Positions 18,828 through 27,380 of a DNA stretch of 64,000 nt are shown one piece after another. Source of the stretch: Hyphomicrobium_A sp963728165 (GTDB taxonomy: Bacteria; Pseudomonadota; Alphaproteobacteria; Rhizobiales; Hyphomicrobiaceae); assembly GCA_963728165.1 (NCBI GenBank), contig CAVSIY010000006.1:930001-994000 (forward strand), read 5' to 3'. The translations under genes and the position numbers were made by a program. Within the stretch, counting starts at the first letter, position 1, and each line of letters begins with the position of its first letter. The notes below the pieces were generated by a model. It did not search any database and was not told the DNA's origin. It saw only the letters and a list, made by a program, of their open reading frames with translations.

Positions 18828-19688
18828 ATGCACAGCTCGCGTCGAGACTTCTTGCTGGGCTCCTATGGCGCCGCTATGGGGTTGCTTCCTCTGGGGCGCG
18901 CCCTGGATCCGGCCCCTGCGGAAACGACGAACATGCTTGCCCAAGTCGCGCGCGAGGTTGCGAGTGCCATGCCGCATCGAGTTGATCGTGAGGACGCCAT
19001 CGCCGCGCGGATCAAGGCCATCTCCAATGTGTTCGAGGTCGGCAAGCCCGAGCCCGAGTACGACTACGTCGAGCGGCTGAACGACGGCCGCGGCTATACG
19101 GTCACCAACTATGGATTTTGCACAGCGACCGGCGAAGTGTCGTCGCTGATACGCCTCTATGCGGCCACGGTGCCCGATACGCCGCTCAAGCGCTTCCTGG
19201 CGCTGATGCCGCCGGCAGGCCAGGGTCGCGGCTCGCTCAGCACCTTCCCCGCCGCGTGGCGCCAGGAGATCGGCACGTCGGATCGGCTCGTGGCCGTCTG
19301 CGACGAGGAAGCCGACAGACTGTTCTTCAATCCCGCCATGGCGGCGGCGGACAAGGCCAACATCCATAGCCCGGTCGGCAGGCTGGTCTTTTATGATACT
19401 TGGCTCCAACACGGCGGCGGCGATGATCCAGACTCGTTCAACGCCATCTATGCGCGCGCGCGCCAAAGCGTCAGGGATCGTCAGCCCTGTCCGGAGAACG
19501 ACTTCATCCGGGCCTTTCTGGGGATACGTAAGGCGGTCCTTCTCGATCCCACCGAGCCGGCCACCCGAGCGGTGTGGCGGGAATCGGCGCCGCGCGTCGA
19601 CGCGCTCCTCAATCTCCTCAACACCAATCCCGGTCTGGTCCCGCCCATCACGGTCGCCAACGCCGAGGTCCACATCGTCGTAGGTTAG
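18828..19688 (+). CDS. Tat-exported GH46 chitosanase
   Basis: This 286-residue protein starts with a twin-arginine signal (SRRDFLLG, residues 3-10, then a hydrophobic stretch), so it is exported folded. The mature part matches GH46 chitosanases: the hallmark NDGRGYT (85-91) supplies the catalytic-base aspartate D86, and E70 sits where the family has its catalytic acid, judged against the Streptomyces N174 enzyme from memory. NYGFCTATGE and FYDTWLQHGGG are further family segments. GH46 enzymes cut beta-1,4 glucosamine chains in de-N-acetylated chitin. The start at 18828 was chosen for the Tat signal; an ATG at 18813 is possible. It converges on a polysaccharide synthase/deacetylase gene 41 bases away. 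Confidence 0.88.
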   Translation: MHSSRRDFLLGSYGAAMGLLPLGRALDPAPAETTNMLAQVAREVASAMPHRVDREDAIAARIKAISNVFEVGKPEPEYDYVERLNDGRGYTVTNYGFCTATGEVSSLIRLYAATVPDTPLKRFLALMPPAGQGRGSLSTFPAAWRQEIGTSDRLVAVCDEEADRLFFNPAMAAADKANIHSPVGRLVFYDTWLQHGGGDDPDSFNAIYARARQSVRDRQPCPENDFIRAFLGIRKAVLLDPTEPATRAVWRESAPRVDALLNLLNTNPGLVPPITVANAEVHIVVG

Positions 19689-19729
19689 GAGATGCGCAGT
19701 GCCCCTCGTCTGGCGCGCGCGGTCGAAGA

Positions 19730-22700
19730 TTACTCTGCAGGCTCGACGATGCGATTGACGGTGGCGGAGCGCTCGATGTGGCCCCAGCCGACAAGATGGC
19801 CTTTGATGGCGCTGATCACCGACTTCACCAGGACGTAATAGATGAGCTGGCGGTAGCCGAAGCGCTGCAGCGCCAGCCACCATAGAAGCCGCCGGTCCTC
19901 GCCCTTCTCGAACGCAAAGGCGAAAATGGCGGCCGCCAGATCGACGATCATGAAGAGCGCATAGTAGAAGCAGGCGAGCTTGACGTTGGTCGGATCGTAT
20001 TGCTCGCCGTGCTGCATGTAGTCGGCGACGGCGCCCGCGACCTGAAATATCAGCATCAGGTCGACGAGCGGCGAGATGAGGCCCAGTACGATCTGGAAGA
20101 GCCAGACCTGGGGAAGGGCAACGAGGCCGAGCGCCCCGTAGCGGCGGTTCAAGTTGGCGTCCGCGTGCTTCCACAGGCACTGGAGCGTGCCGAATGACCA
20201 GCGGAACCGCTGCCGGGCCAGCGTCTTGATCCTGTCCGGCGCCTCGGTCCAGGCAACAGCCTCGGCATCGAACAGCGCCTTGTAGCCGGCCTTCTGAATG
20301 GCGATCGTGAGATCCTGATCCTCGGCCAGCGTATCGGTGGGGAAGCCGCCCAGTCTGGTCAGAGCCTCTCGGCGCCAGGCTCCGACGGCGCCCGGAACCA
20401 CCGTGATGCAGCCGAGCGCAGCGAGCGCCCGGCGCTCCAAATTCTGCGAGGTTATGTACTCGAGCGCTTGCCAGCGCGTCAGCATATTGATGCGGTTGCC
20501 GACCTTGGCGTTGCCGGCGACGGCGCCGATTTTGGGGTCGGTGAACCAGCGCGCCAGCTTCGCGATCGTATCCTTCTCGAATTGCGTGTCGGCATCGAGC
20601 GCCACCACGACCTCGCCCCGAGCCAGTTCCAGACCGGCGTTGATGGCTTTCGCCTTGCCGCTGTTGGGGATCGTGAGGAGGGTCACGCGCGCATCGGAGC
20701 CGAACCGCTCCTGCACGATGCCGGAGGTGCCGTCGGTCGACCCGTCGTCGATGACGATGACCTGAGCTTCCGGATATCCGCTGTCGAGGATCCGCTTCAC
20801 TGTATCCCCGATGACTTTGGCCTCGTTGTGAGCGGGAATGAGCACCGAGACCTTTGGGCCCGGGTCCGATAGCGGCGGGCTAGCCCGCGCCCCGCGCGGC
20901 CGGTTCCACAGAGCCAGTCCGCAAAGGAGGACGAGCCGCGCCAGACCCAATCCGATCGCCAACAGAAACACCCAGCGCAGAAGCGTCTGAAACCAGCTCG
21001 CCGTGACGAACACGAAGCGGTTGACCAAAGGAGCGAGGTCCTCCGCGGGGACCGGCGGCATCACTTGATCGCGCGTCCAGCCGGCCAGCTCCGACACCGG
21101 CACGATCTCCATGCCGTGCGCGCGCAATGCATCAATGATCCGCGGAAGGGCCGCAACCGTCTGCGAACGGTTGCCTCCTGCGTCATGCAAGAGCACGATC
21201 TGGCCGCGCTTCTCCGGATCCTTGCTGGTGACGCCTTCGATGACCTTTTGCACGATCTCATCGGCAGGCGGTTGCTGCCAGTCGTCGGGATCCACCTTGA
21301 GGCCGACCGAGACATAGCCCATGGCCTGCGCCTGTTTTATCGGCAGGATCTCGTTGGGCGTGGTCGGCTCTGCGTCGCCGAAATAGGGCGCCCGGAAGAG
21401 ACGCATCGAACGTCCGGTGAGCGCCTCGACCAGCCTTTGCGTGGCGTTGAGCTCGACGCGAGTCGACCTCGTCGGAGGTCTCGCCCAGGTTCGGATGCGT
21501 GAACGTGTGATTGCCGAGCTCATGGCCGTCGGCGAGGATGCGCTGAATGAGCCCGGGGTTGGTCTCGCCGTTGGCGCCGGTGATGAAAAAGGTGGCGCGC
21601 GCCCCCTTGGCCTTGAGAATATCGAGGATCTTCGGCGTCCATTCAGCGCTCGGTCCGTCATCGAATGTCAAGGCGACCTTCCCCGCAACGGACCCGGCGC
21701 GACGGATGACGTAGGAGGTGGGGATCTTCGTGAACGTTTCCGAGACGATGATGGTATGCTTCGTGTCGAGCGTGAAGGTTCTGGCGCCGTCTGCGGGCTC
21801 GGCGGCAATCTTCAGGATCTCGCCTTCGCCTTGGAAGTCGATGTCGTTTCCCGGAGCGATGTGCTCGAGCTCCGCCGGCGCCGCGGCGTTGTAGTTTCGC
21901 CCGAACACCGACCAGATCGAGGGGTCCTCCGAGCCAAGCCGCCAGAGCGCGTAGCCGGCCGGGTGGAACACGTCGGCAGCGCGAATTTGATTGAAGGCGG
22001 TCACGGCATCGAGAAACCAGACCTGATGCGTCGTTCCGTCATCGTCGCTGTAGTCGAAGTGCGGATTGAGCGTCTGCGCATCGAGTGTGATCGTGGCCTC
22101 TGAATCGCGCGCGGCGAGAGCACACTCCTGGAAGGTCACGTCATCGGCGTGCTTCGTTCCCGACCAATCGTAGCCGTAGTTGCCAATGGCAACGATGGTA
22201 TGCGCCGGATCGAGCTGCTTCATGCGCCGGCTGAGCATATCGACAAACCAACCTTGCGATGCAATCGAGCCCGGCTCGCCTTCCTCGTAGTGCTCGTCGT
22301 AAGCCATCAGCATCTGATAATCGGCCGCTTTGGCGTATTCGGCGTACGGCCAATCATCGTCGTCGAGCGGGGTTGCGACCACGGTCAGCCAGCCGCGCGG
22401 CTTGAAGAGCGCCCGCATCTCCTCGAGGAAGGCGATGGCATTGGGCTGCGCGTCTTTGGGCACCTCCTCGAAATCGACGACCACGCCCTGCAACGAGGAG
22501 GCTTCCAGAAACGCGACCAGGCTTTCGAGCCTGGCGCGACGCTTTTCGGGATCGGCGAGCAGTCGCGCAAGCCCGGGGCCGTCCCAATTGCCGTCGGTGG
22601 CGTTCTGCAGCATCGGGAGGATGGCGACGTCGGGCTTTGTCTCGCGCATGAAGTCGAGCGACTTGCGGTCGAGATTGTATTTGAGGTCCATCGCGGGACC

Positions 22701-23156
22701 GGTGAGCTCGGCCCAGCTCGGCACCACCCAGTCGAGCTTGGGCAACACCTTCTTGAGAGAGGCGTAGCTGCTGTCATCCCAGGTGACATAGAACCCGATG
22801 GACAGCGGACGATTGAGCGATCCGCGCGCGTGCTTGCGCAATGCGAAGGGGATGCGGGGCATCGTGCGCGGGTGCGCCGAGCGCGCGAAGGCCTCCTCGC
22901 GGGCGCGGACGGTCGACGCGAGCTGCCGCGCCACGGGGAGCAACTCCCGCTTCTTGGCGATCTGGTTGGCGACCTGCGTGGCCGAGCGCTGCGAGCGCGC
23001 TGCGATCGAGGGGCTATCGACGTTGGCGACGATAAGCATGCTCGCCACAAAGGCCACGACCACGATCGTGCTGACCACGGCCGTGATGGCCCCAATCAGC
23101 GAAAATGTGGCGGCGCGCTTTTTCGTCGGGTCGAAGAAGATGGGATGCACGGGCAT
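19730..23156 (-). CDS. Trifunctional GH18-like / NodB deacetylase / GT2 synthase, with an apparent frameshift
   Basis: Two adjoining frames together make one protein of about 1,140 residues. Domains in order (numbered from a TTG 12 bases upstream): a membrane anchor (about 25-50), a GH18-like barrel (about 120-430) with catalytic DFEE (232-235), a NodB polysaccharide deacetylase with TFDDGP (501-506) and metal-binding HTFTHP (554-559), then after the break near 21461-21472 the rest of NodB, and a GT2 synthase with VIVIDDGSTDGTSG, VVALDADTQF, AEDQDL and QRFRW, ending in several membrane segments. Skipping one base (an extra G) rejoins the frames as SDE-STRVELNATQR. The protein should polymerise and de-N-acetylate an amino-sugar polymer at the inner membrane. 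The nearby chitosanase supports that reading. Confidence 0.85.
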
Positions 23157-23620
23157 ATGCCTGGTCAACCGCTCTGTTGTTCAGAATGAGGTGTCTTGTC
23201 TTCCGGCGCTCCTGAACCGCACTTGAATGGCGCCTGCCCATAGCAGAGGCTAGTGGCCTCGTCGCTGCGGCGTAGAAGGGAATGCCTTGGTGTTGCGCCC
23301 CAGCACCTGTGCCTCGGCCGCGGCGCGCGCGCTCGTAGATGCCAAACCCTTGATCTCGCTATGGCCTTCGGTCTTTGTGGCCTCGTTCATCCGGGCGACG
23401 ACAACGACGCCGTCCGCGACTGCAGTCGAGCACTCGGGCACGAGCTTCTTACCGGAGAGGCCGTTCTCCACACCAAGCGAGCCGGGCGGGGCGACCTGCG
23501 CGAGGTCTCCTGATCATCGGGCGTCTCCCAGTCGCGCCATTCACCGCAGACGACCGGGCACAGAAATTGCAGAATTCACCTCAGAAGCGAGGCAGGAGGC
23601 CTAAATCGAGAGGTTTTGGT
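23157..23620. other. Divergent intergenic region before the 2Fe-2S reductase gene
   Basis: These 464 bases lack a gene I can support. A 73-codon leftward frame (23250-23471, GTG start) looks mildly protein-like but has no ribosome binding site and no recognisable domain. Promoters for the two flanking divergent genes should lie here. Confidence 0.4.
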
Positions 23621-24586
23621 GTGACTGACGACACCCTGCGCCCCGTCATTGTAGCTAAGAAGACAGAAGAGGCCCACAACATGGCCTCGTTCGAGCTGGT
23701 CGATCCCAATGGTGCGGAGCTACCCGCCTTCTCCGCCGGATCGCATATCGATGTGACAATCCCCGGCGGGATCATGCGCCAATACTCGCTGTGCAACAGC
23801 TCCTCGGAGCGCAACCGCTACGTCATCGGCGTCTGGAAGGATGCCAACAGCCGGGGCGGCTCGAAGGCGCTGCATGTGAATGTGAATGTCGGCGACACCC
23901 TGCAGGTCGGCCCGCCGCGCAACCGCTTCCGGGTTCCGCGCTCTACCAAGCGGGCCCTGTTGCTGGCTCGCGGCATCGGCGTGACGCCGATCTTGAGCAT
24001 CGCCGACGATCTGAAATCCCAGAACATTCCCTTCGAGTTTCACTATGTCTACGCACTCATGTCGCCTGACGCGTTTAACGGACTGATCGCGGAATCGAAT
24101 TTCGCGGAGGAGACCAAGTTCTATTGCGAGGCGCGCGAGCAGAACCAGCTGATCAATCCGGCGGAAATTCTCGCAGCACCGTCCGAGGACACGCACGTCT
24201 TCATCTGCGGCGCCGATTGGTGGCAAGACCCGATCATCAAATTGGCCAAGGAAAAGGGCTGGCCCGAAGAGCGCATCCACGTCGAGCGCTTCACCTCCAA
24301 GCTGGCCGCTGCAAAGCTCGACAAGGTCTTCGACGTGAAGATCGCCAGCACCGGGGCCGTCTTCAAGGTCCCCGGAGACAAGACCGTTGCTGCCTTCCTG
24401 GAAGAGAAGGGCGTGAAGATACCCACGTCCTGCGAGCAAGGGATGTGCGGCACCTGCAAGGTGAAGGTCTTGGAAGGCGAGGTGGATCACCGCGACAAGC
24501 GCCTGTCTCCGGAGCAGAAGGCCGAAGGCCTGTTCCTCGCGTGCGTGTCGCGAGCCAAAGGTGATCTCTTGGTGTTGGATTTGTGA
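23621..24586 (+). CDS. PDR/VanB-family oxidoreductase with C-terminal 2Fe-2S ferredoxin
   Basis: This 321-residue, single-polypeptide reductase has three domains: a flavin-binding barrel with RQYSLCN, an NAD-binding domain with LARGIGVTPILS, and a C-terminal plant-type ferredoxin with SCEQGMCGTC and a distal FLACVSRA cysteine. This order is that of the phthalate dioxygenase reductase family, which passes electrons from NADH through flavin to a Rieske oxygenase or similar partner. No oxygenase lies nearby, so the partner is unknown. The GTG start at 23621 is preceded by GAGAGG at 7 bases and gives the usual family length. Confidence 0.9.
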   Translation: MTDDTLRPVIVAKKTEEAHNMASFELVDPNGAELPAFSAGSHIDVTIPGGIMRQYSLCNSSSERNRYVIGVWKDANSRGGSKALHVNVNVGDTLQVGPPRNRFRVPRSTKRALLLARGIGVTPILSIADDLKSQNIPFEFHYVYALMSPDAFNGLIAESNFAEETKFYCEAREQNQLINPAEILAAPSEDTHVFICGADWWQDPIIKLAKEKGWPEERIHVERFTSKLAAAKLDKVFDVKIASTGAVFKVPGDKTVAAFLEEKGVKIPTSCEQGMCGTCKVKVLEGEVDHRDKRLSPEQKAEGLFLACVSRAKGDLLVLDL

Positions 24587-24646
24587 GCGCGCGCGCCGGT
24601 CCGGCAAGGGACGACAATCCATGAGCCGCGCCGGGAGCACCACACC

Positions 24647-25801
24647 ATGACATCGCCGAGCACCGAAACCGACGCTGACGCAGTGTTCGATTGCAGCGCG
24701 ATGGACGCCGCCTACGTGTCGCCCACCTATCTGCGCGCGCCCATGCGCGAATACCTCTACAGCTACGACAAGGGCGTCTACTGGCTGCGCTCGCCATCCT
24801 ACACCGGCAAGACCTTGTTCGTGCGCGGTCTCACCGCCAAACGCCTGGCCAAGGACCAGGCGACGGTCGAGGGCATCGACAGCAATATCGCAACCGGCAT
24901 GCGCACCATTGTCTTCCATGTGCGCCATGGCTGCGGCCATGGTCCGCGCCAGCTCGTCGAAGGATTGAAAGCGGCCTTTGACGCCGAGTTCGGCCCCGGC
25001 GAGGATGAGCGCGCCGGCGCGGCGCCCAACATCCGTTACGCTGATCCGGCCGAGGCGCGTGCCGACTTTCTGGCCTGGCTGCAGCAGCTGCGCGATGTAG
25101 CCATGGCGAAAGGAGCCCAGCGTCTTCTGGTGTGCATCGACGGCCTCGACCAGATGGGGGAGCCGGGGAAGGGCACATTCGACGAGAAATACGCCATTGT
25201 CGATCTGCTGCCGGCGGCGTCGGAGGTTCCCCAGGGCATCATTCTGCTGCTCACCTCACGTCCGGCCGAGGCGTGGCCGCCCGCTCTGTTCGAGCGCGCC
25301 GCTGCGAAGTTCAGCGACGGTTTCGGCTTCATGCTGCGCGACATCACGCTTCAAGACGAGGGCTACGTGAAGATGCTGCGGCTCTATTTCTGGGAAACGG
25401 TGCGGCCGACGTTCCGAAGCCGTGCCATGGCGCATCTGGAGCAGCTGTTGGAGAGCAAACCCCGCTTCACCAAGTCGAGGGATGCCCGACTCTCCAATGA
25501 TCTGGCCTTCCGCGACGGCCTGAAGGACGACTGGAAAAAGCTCACCAACAAGTTTCCACGCTATGCCATGGATCCGCTGCCGGTCGGCGAGCTCAAGGAT
25601 ACGCTCGATCAGATCGACAAGCTTTGGGCCGATACCATGGACAGGGCCGACCAGCGCTTCAAATTCGTTTCCCTGCTGCTTTCCCGCTTCGTCGACGGCT
25701 CGCTCGCGCTCGAGCAGTTGGCGGGACTGCCGAAGGGCGATGCCATGCTGGCCAGTCTCGATAACCCAAGCCGGCAACCCGTTGCGGGCGCGGCCGCATG
25801 A
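24647..25801 (+). CDS. STAND-like P-loop NTPase of unknown function
   Basis: This 384-residue protein has a P-loop written SPSYTGKT (residues 49-56), in which the first glycine of GxxxxGKT is serine, a Walker B-like LLVCIDGLDQM (160-170) and a downstream LLTSRP (201-206). The order P-loop, hhhhDGLD, TSRP is typical of STAND/NACHT-type ATPases that act as signalling switches. The usual C-terminal sensor repeats (TPR, WD40) are absent; the rest is alpha-helical and charged. GGGAG lies 9 bases before the ATG. The gene is followed 56 bases later by a GT41 gene whose own TPR region is missing. Function is unknown. Confidence 0.7.
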   Translation: MTSPSTETDADAVFDCSAMDAAYVSPTYLRAPMREYLYSYDKGVYWLRSPSYTGKTLFVRGLTAKRLAKDQATVEGIDSNIATGMRTIVFHVRHGCGHGPRQLVEGLKAAFDAEFGPGEDERAGAAPNIRYADPAEARADFLAWLQQLRDVAMAKGAQRLLVCIDGLDQMGEPGKGTFDEKYAIVDLLPAASEVPQGIILLLTSRPAEAWPPALFERAAAKFSDGFGFMLRDITLQDEGYVKMLRLYFWETVRPTFRSRAMAHLEQLLESKPRFTKSRDARLSNDLAFRDGLKDDWKKLTNKFPRYAMDPLPVGELKDTLDQIDKLWADTMDRADQRFKFVSLLLSRFVDGSLALEQLAGLPKGDAMLASLDNPSRQPVAGAAA

Positions 25802-25857
25802 CGTGCACCGGCAGAGCTTGAGTTGAGACCGGGCGACAAAACTTTGCCGGGGGGAAT

Positions 25858-27225
25858 GTGTCAAGGTCTCTAGGCCGTAGCCGGGAAATGTGTGAGTGGG
25901 ACGAGTTCGCCCAATCGGCCACGCACATGCGCGCGCTGCTCGCTGAAGACCGATCGGGCCGGCTTCCACCTTTCCAGCTCCTGTCGGTACCCGGCATAAG
26001 CGCGCAGGAGCAGCGCATCTGCTCGGAGCTGTGGACGCGCGAGCGCGTCGCGGCAAGCATATCGGAGCGGGACGGGCTCGCCTTTCAATTCGATCTGACC
26101 GCGCGCAAGAAGCTGCGCATCGCCTATCTTTCAAATGATTTTCATGACCACGCGACCGCGCGGCTGCTGGTCGAGACGTTCGAGGCACATGATCGCGTGC
26201 GCTGCGAATTGCATGCCTTCTCCTTCGGCGCCGACGATGGAGGGGCAATGCGTCGTCGCATCAACGACGCCTTCGATGTCTTTCACGACGTATCTCTCCT
26301 GAGCGACACCGAGACTGCAAACGCCGTGCACAGCGCCGGAATCAACATTCTGGTCGATCTCAAGGGCTATACGCGGGGTGCCCGGACCGGCGTCCTGATG
26401 CTTCGTCCGGCACCCGTTCAAGTGAACTTTCTCGGCTATCCGGGAACGCTCGGTGCTGAAATCTGCGACTACATCATCACGGATCCATTCGTGACGCCGA
26501 TGGCGACTGCATCCGACTATTCGGAAGCTTTCGCCTACATGCCGCATTCCTATCAGCCGCACGGCCGAGAATGTGTGATTGGCGGCAAGCCGACGCGCGC
26601 GCAAGTCGGCTTGCCGGAGACGAGCTTCGTTTTCTGCTGCTTCAATCAGGCCTACAAGTTTACGCCGCCTGTTTTCGATCTGTGGTGCCGCCTGCTCGAG
26701 GCGACGCCGGGCAGCGTTCTATGGCTGCTATCCAACGAGGGGGCCGAGGGCAATCTGCGCGGAGAGGCCTTGCAGCGCGGCGTGTCCCCGGATCGCCTCG
26801 TCTTCGCACCCCACGTGGGCCAGAGCGAGCATCTCGGTCGCCTGCAGCTCGCCGATCTCGTCCTCGATACGACGCCTTGTGGAGCGCACACGACGGCAAG
26901 CGATTCACTCTGGGCCGGCGTGCCGATCGTGACCTGCGCCGGTGACACTTTTCCCTCTCGCGTCGCCGGGAGCCTGTTGCACGCGGTCGGCCTTCCCGAG
27001 CTGATCACCACGAGCGAGGAAGATTATTTCGCCGTTGCCCTCGCACTGGCGACCGAGCCGGACCGTCTGGAAGCCTGCAAGGCCAAGCTCCAAGGCAATC
27101 GCCTGACCACGCCGCTGTTTGATGTCGCAGCTTACACGCTGGCCCTTCAGGATCTCTACGAGACCATGTGGGAGCGTCGCCGCACGGGCGCCGCTCGCGC
27201 ACCTATTTGGACGTCGATGACGTAG
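25858..27225 (+). CDS. GT41 (SPINDLY/OGT-like) glycosyltransferase lacking TPR repeats
   Basis: The 455 residues match the catalytic half of O-GlcNAc-transferase/SPINDLY proteins: KKLRIAYLSNDFHDH, the GYTRG and NFLGYPGTLG loops, FNQAYKFTPP, and the nucleotide-sugar site TTPCGAHTTASDSLWAG with FPSRVAGSLL. Full-length relatives carry many N-terminal TPRs that bind protein substrates; here only the linker (CEWDEF) precedes the catalytic part. Stops in this frame upstream of 25822 rule out a longer version in the same frame. The GTG start follows a G-run at short spacing; ATG 25888 is an alternative. It may be a stand-alone protein glycosyltransferase or a remnant. Confidence 0.8.
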   Translation: MSRSLGRSREMCEWDEFAQSATHMRALLAEDRSGRLPPFQLLSVPGISAQEQRICSELWTRERVAASISERDGLAFQFDLTARKKLRIAYLSNDFHDHATARLLVETFEAHDRVRCELHAFSFGADDGGAMRRRINDAFDVFHDVSLLSDTETANAVHSAGINILVDLKGYTRGARTGVLMLRPAPVQVNFLGYPGTLGAEICDYIITDPFVTPMATASDYSEAFAYMPHSYQPHGRECVIGGKPTRAQVGLPETSFVFCCFNQAYKFTPPVFDLWCRLLEATPGSVLWLLSNEGAEGNLRGEALQRGVSPDRLVFAPHVGQSEHLGRLQLADLVLDTTPCGAHTTASDSLWAGVPIVTCAGDTFPSRVAGSLLHAVGLPELITTSEEDYFAVALALATEPDRLEACKAKLQGNRLTTPLFDVAAYTLALQDLYETMWERRRTGAARAPIWTSMT

Positions 27226-27230
27226 GGCGC

Positions 27231-27306
27231 TGGTGCCGCAAGAGGGACTCGAACCCCCGACCCCGTCATTACGAATGACGTGCTCTGCCAACTGAGCTAT
27301 TGCGGC
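27231..27306 (-). tRNA. tRNA-Thr (anticodon CGT)
   Basis: A complete cloverleaf is readable on the minus strand: acceptor GCCGCAA/TTGCGGC, D-stem GCTC/GAGC, anticodon stem CGTCA/TGACG with loop TTCGTAA (anticodon CGT, reading ACG) and T-loop TTCGAGT. The CCA end is encoded (27231-27233). It lies between the GT41 and hemY genes, and no integrase is nearby. Confidence 0.95.
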
Positions 27307-27380
27307 TTTGCCTGATGGCGTCAGCGCGGAGGGATAGCGCCCGCCAACGCCGATTGCAAGTTCGCCGATGCGCGCCGCCG

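Noticed and set aside
23250..23471. A 73-codon leftward hypothetical gene (GTG start)
   Set aside because: No ribosome binding site, no domain, and an overlapping rightward frame of similar quality; too weak to list as a gene.
27231..27306. tRNA-Thr as an integration site for a mobile element
   Set aside because: No integrase, no direct repeat of the tRNA end, and housekeeping heme genes follow directly.
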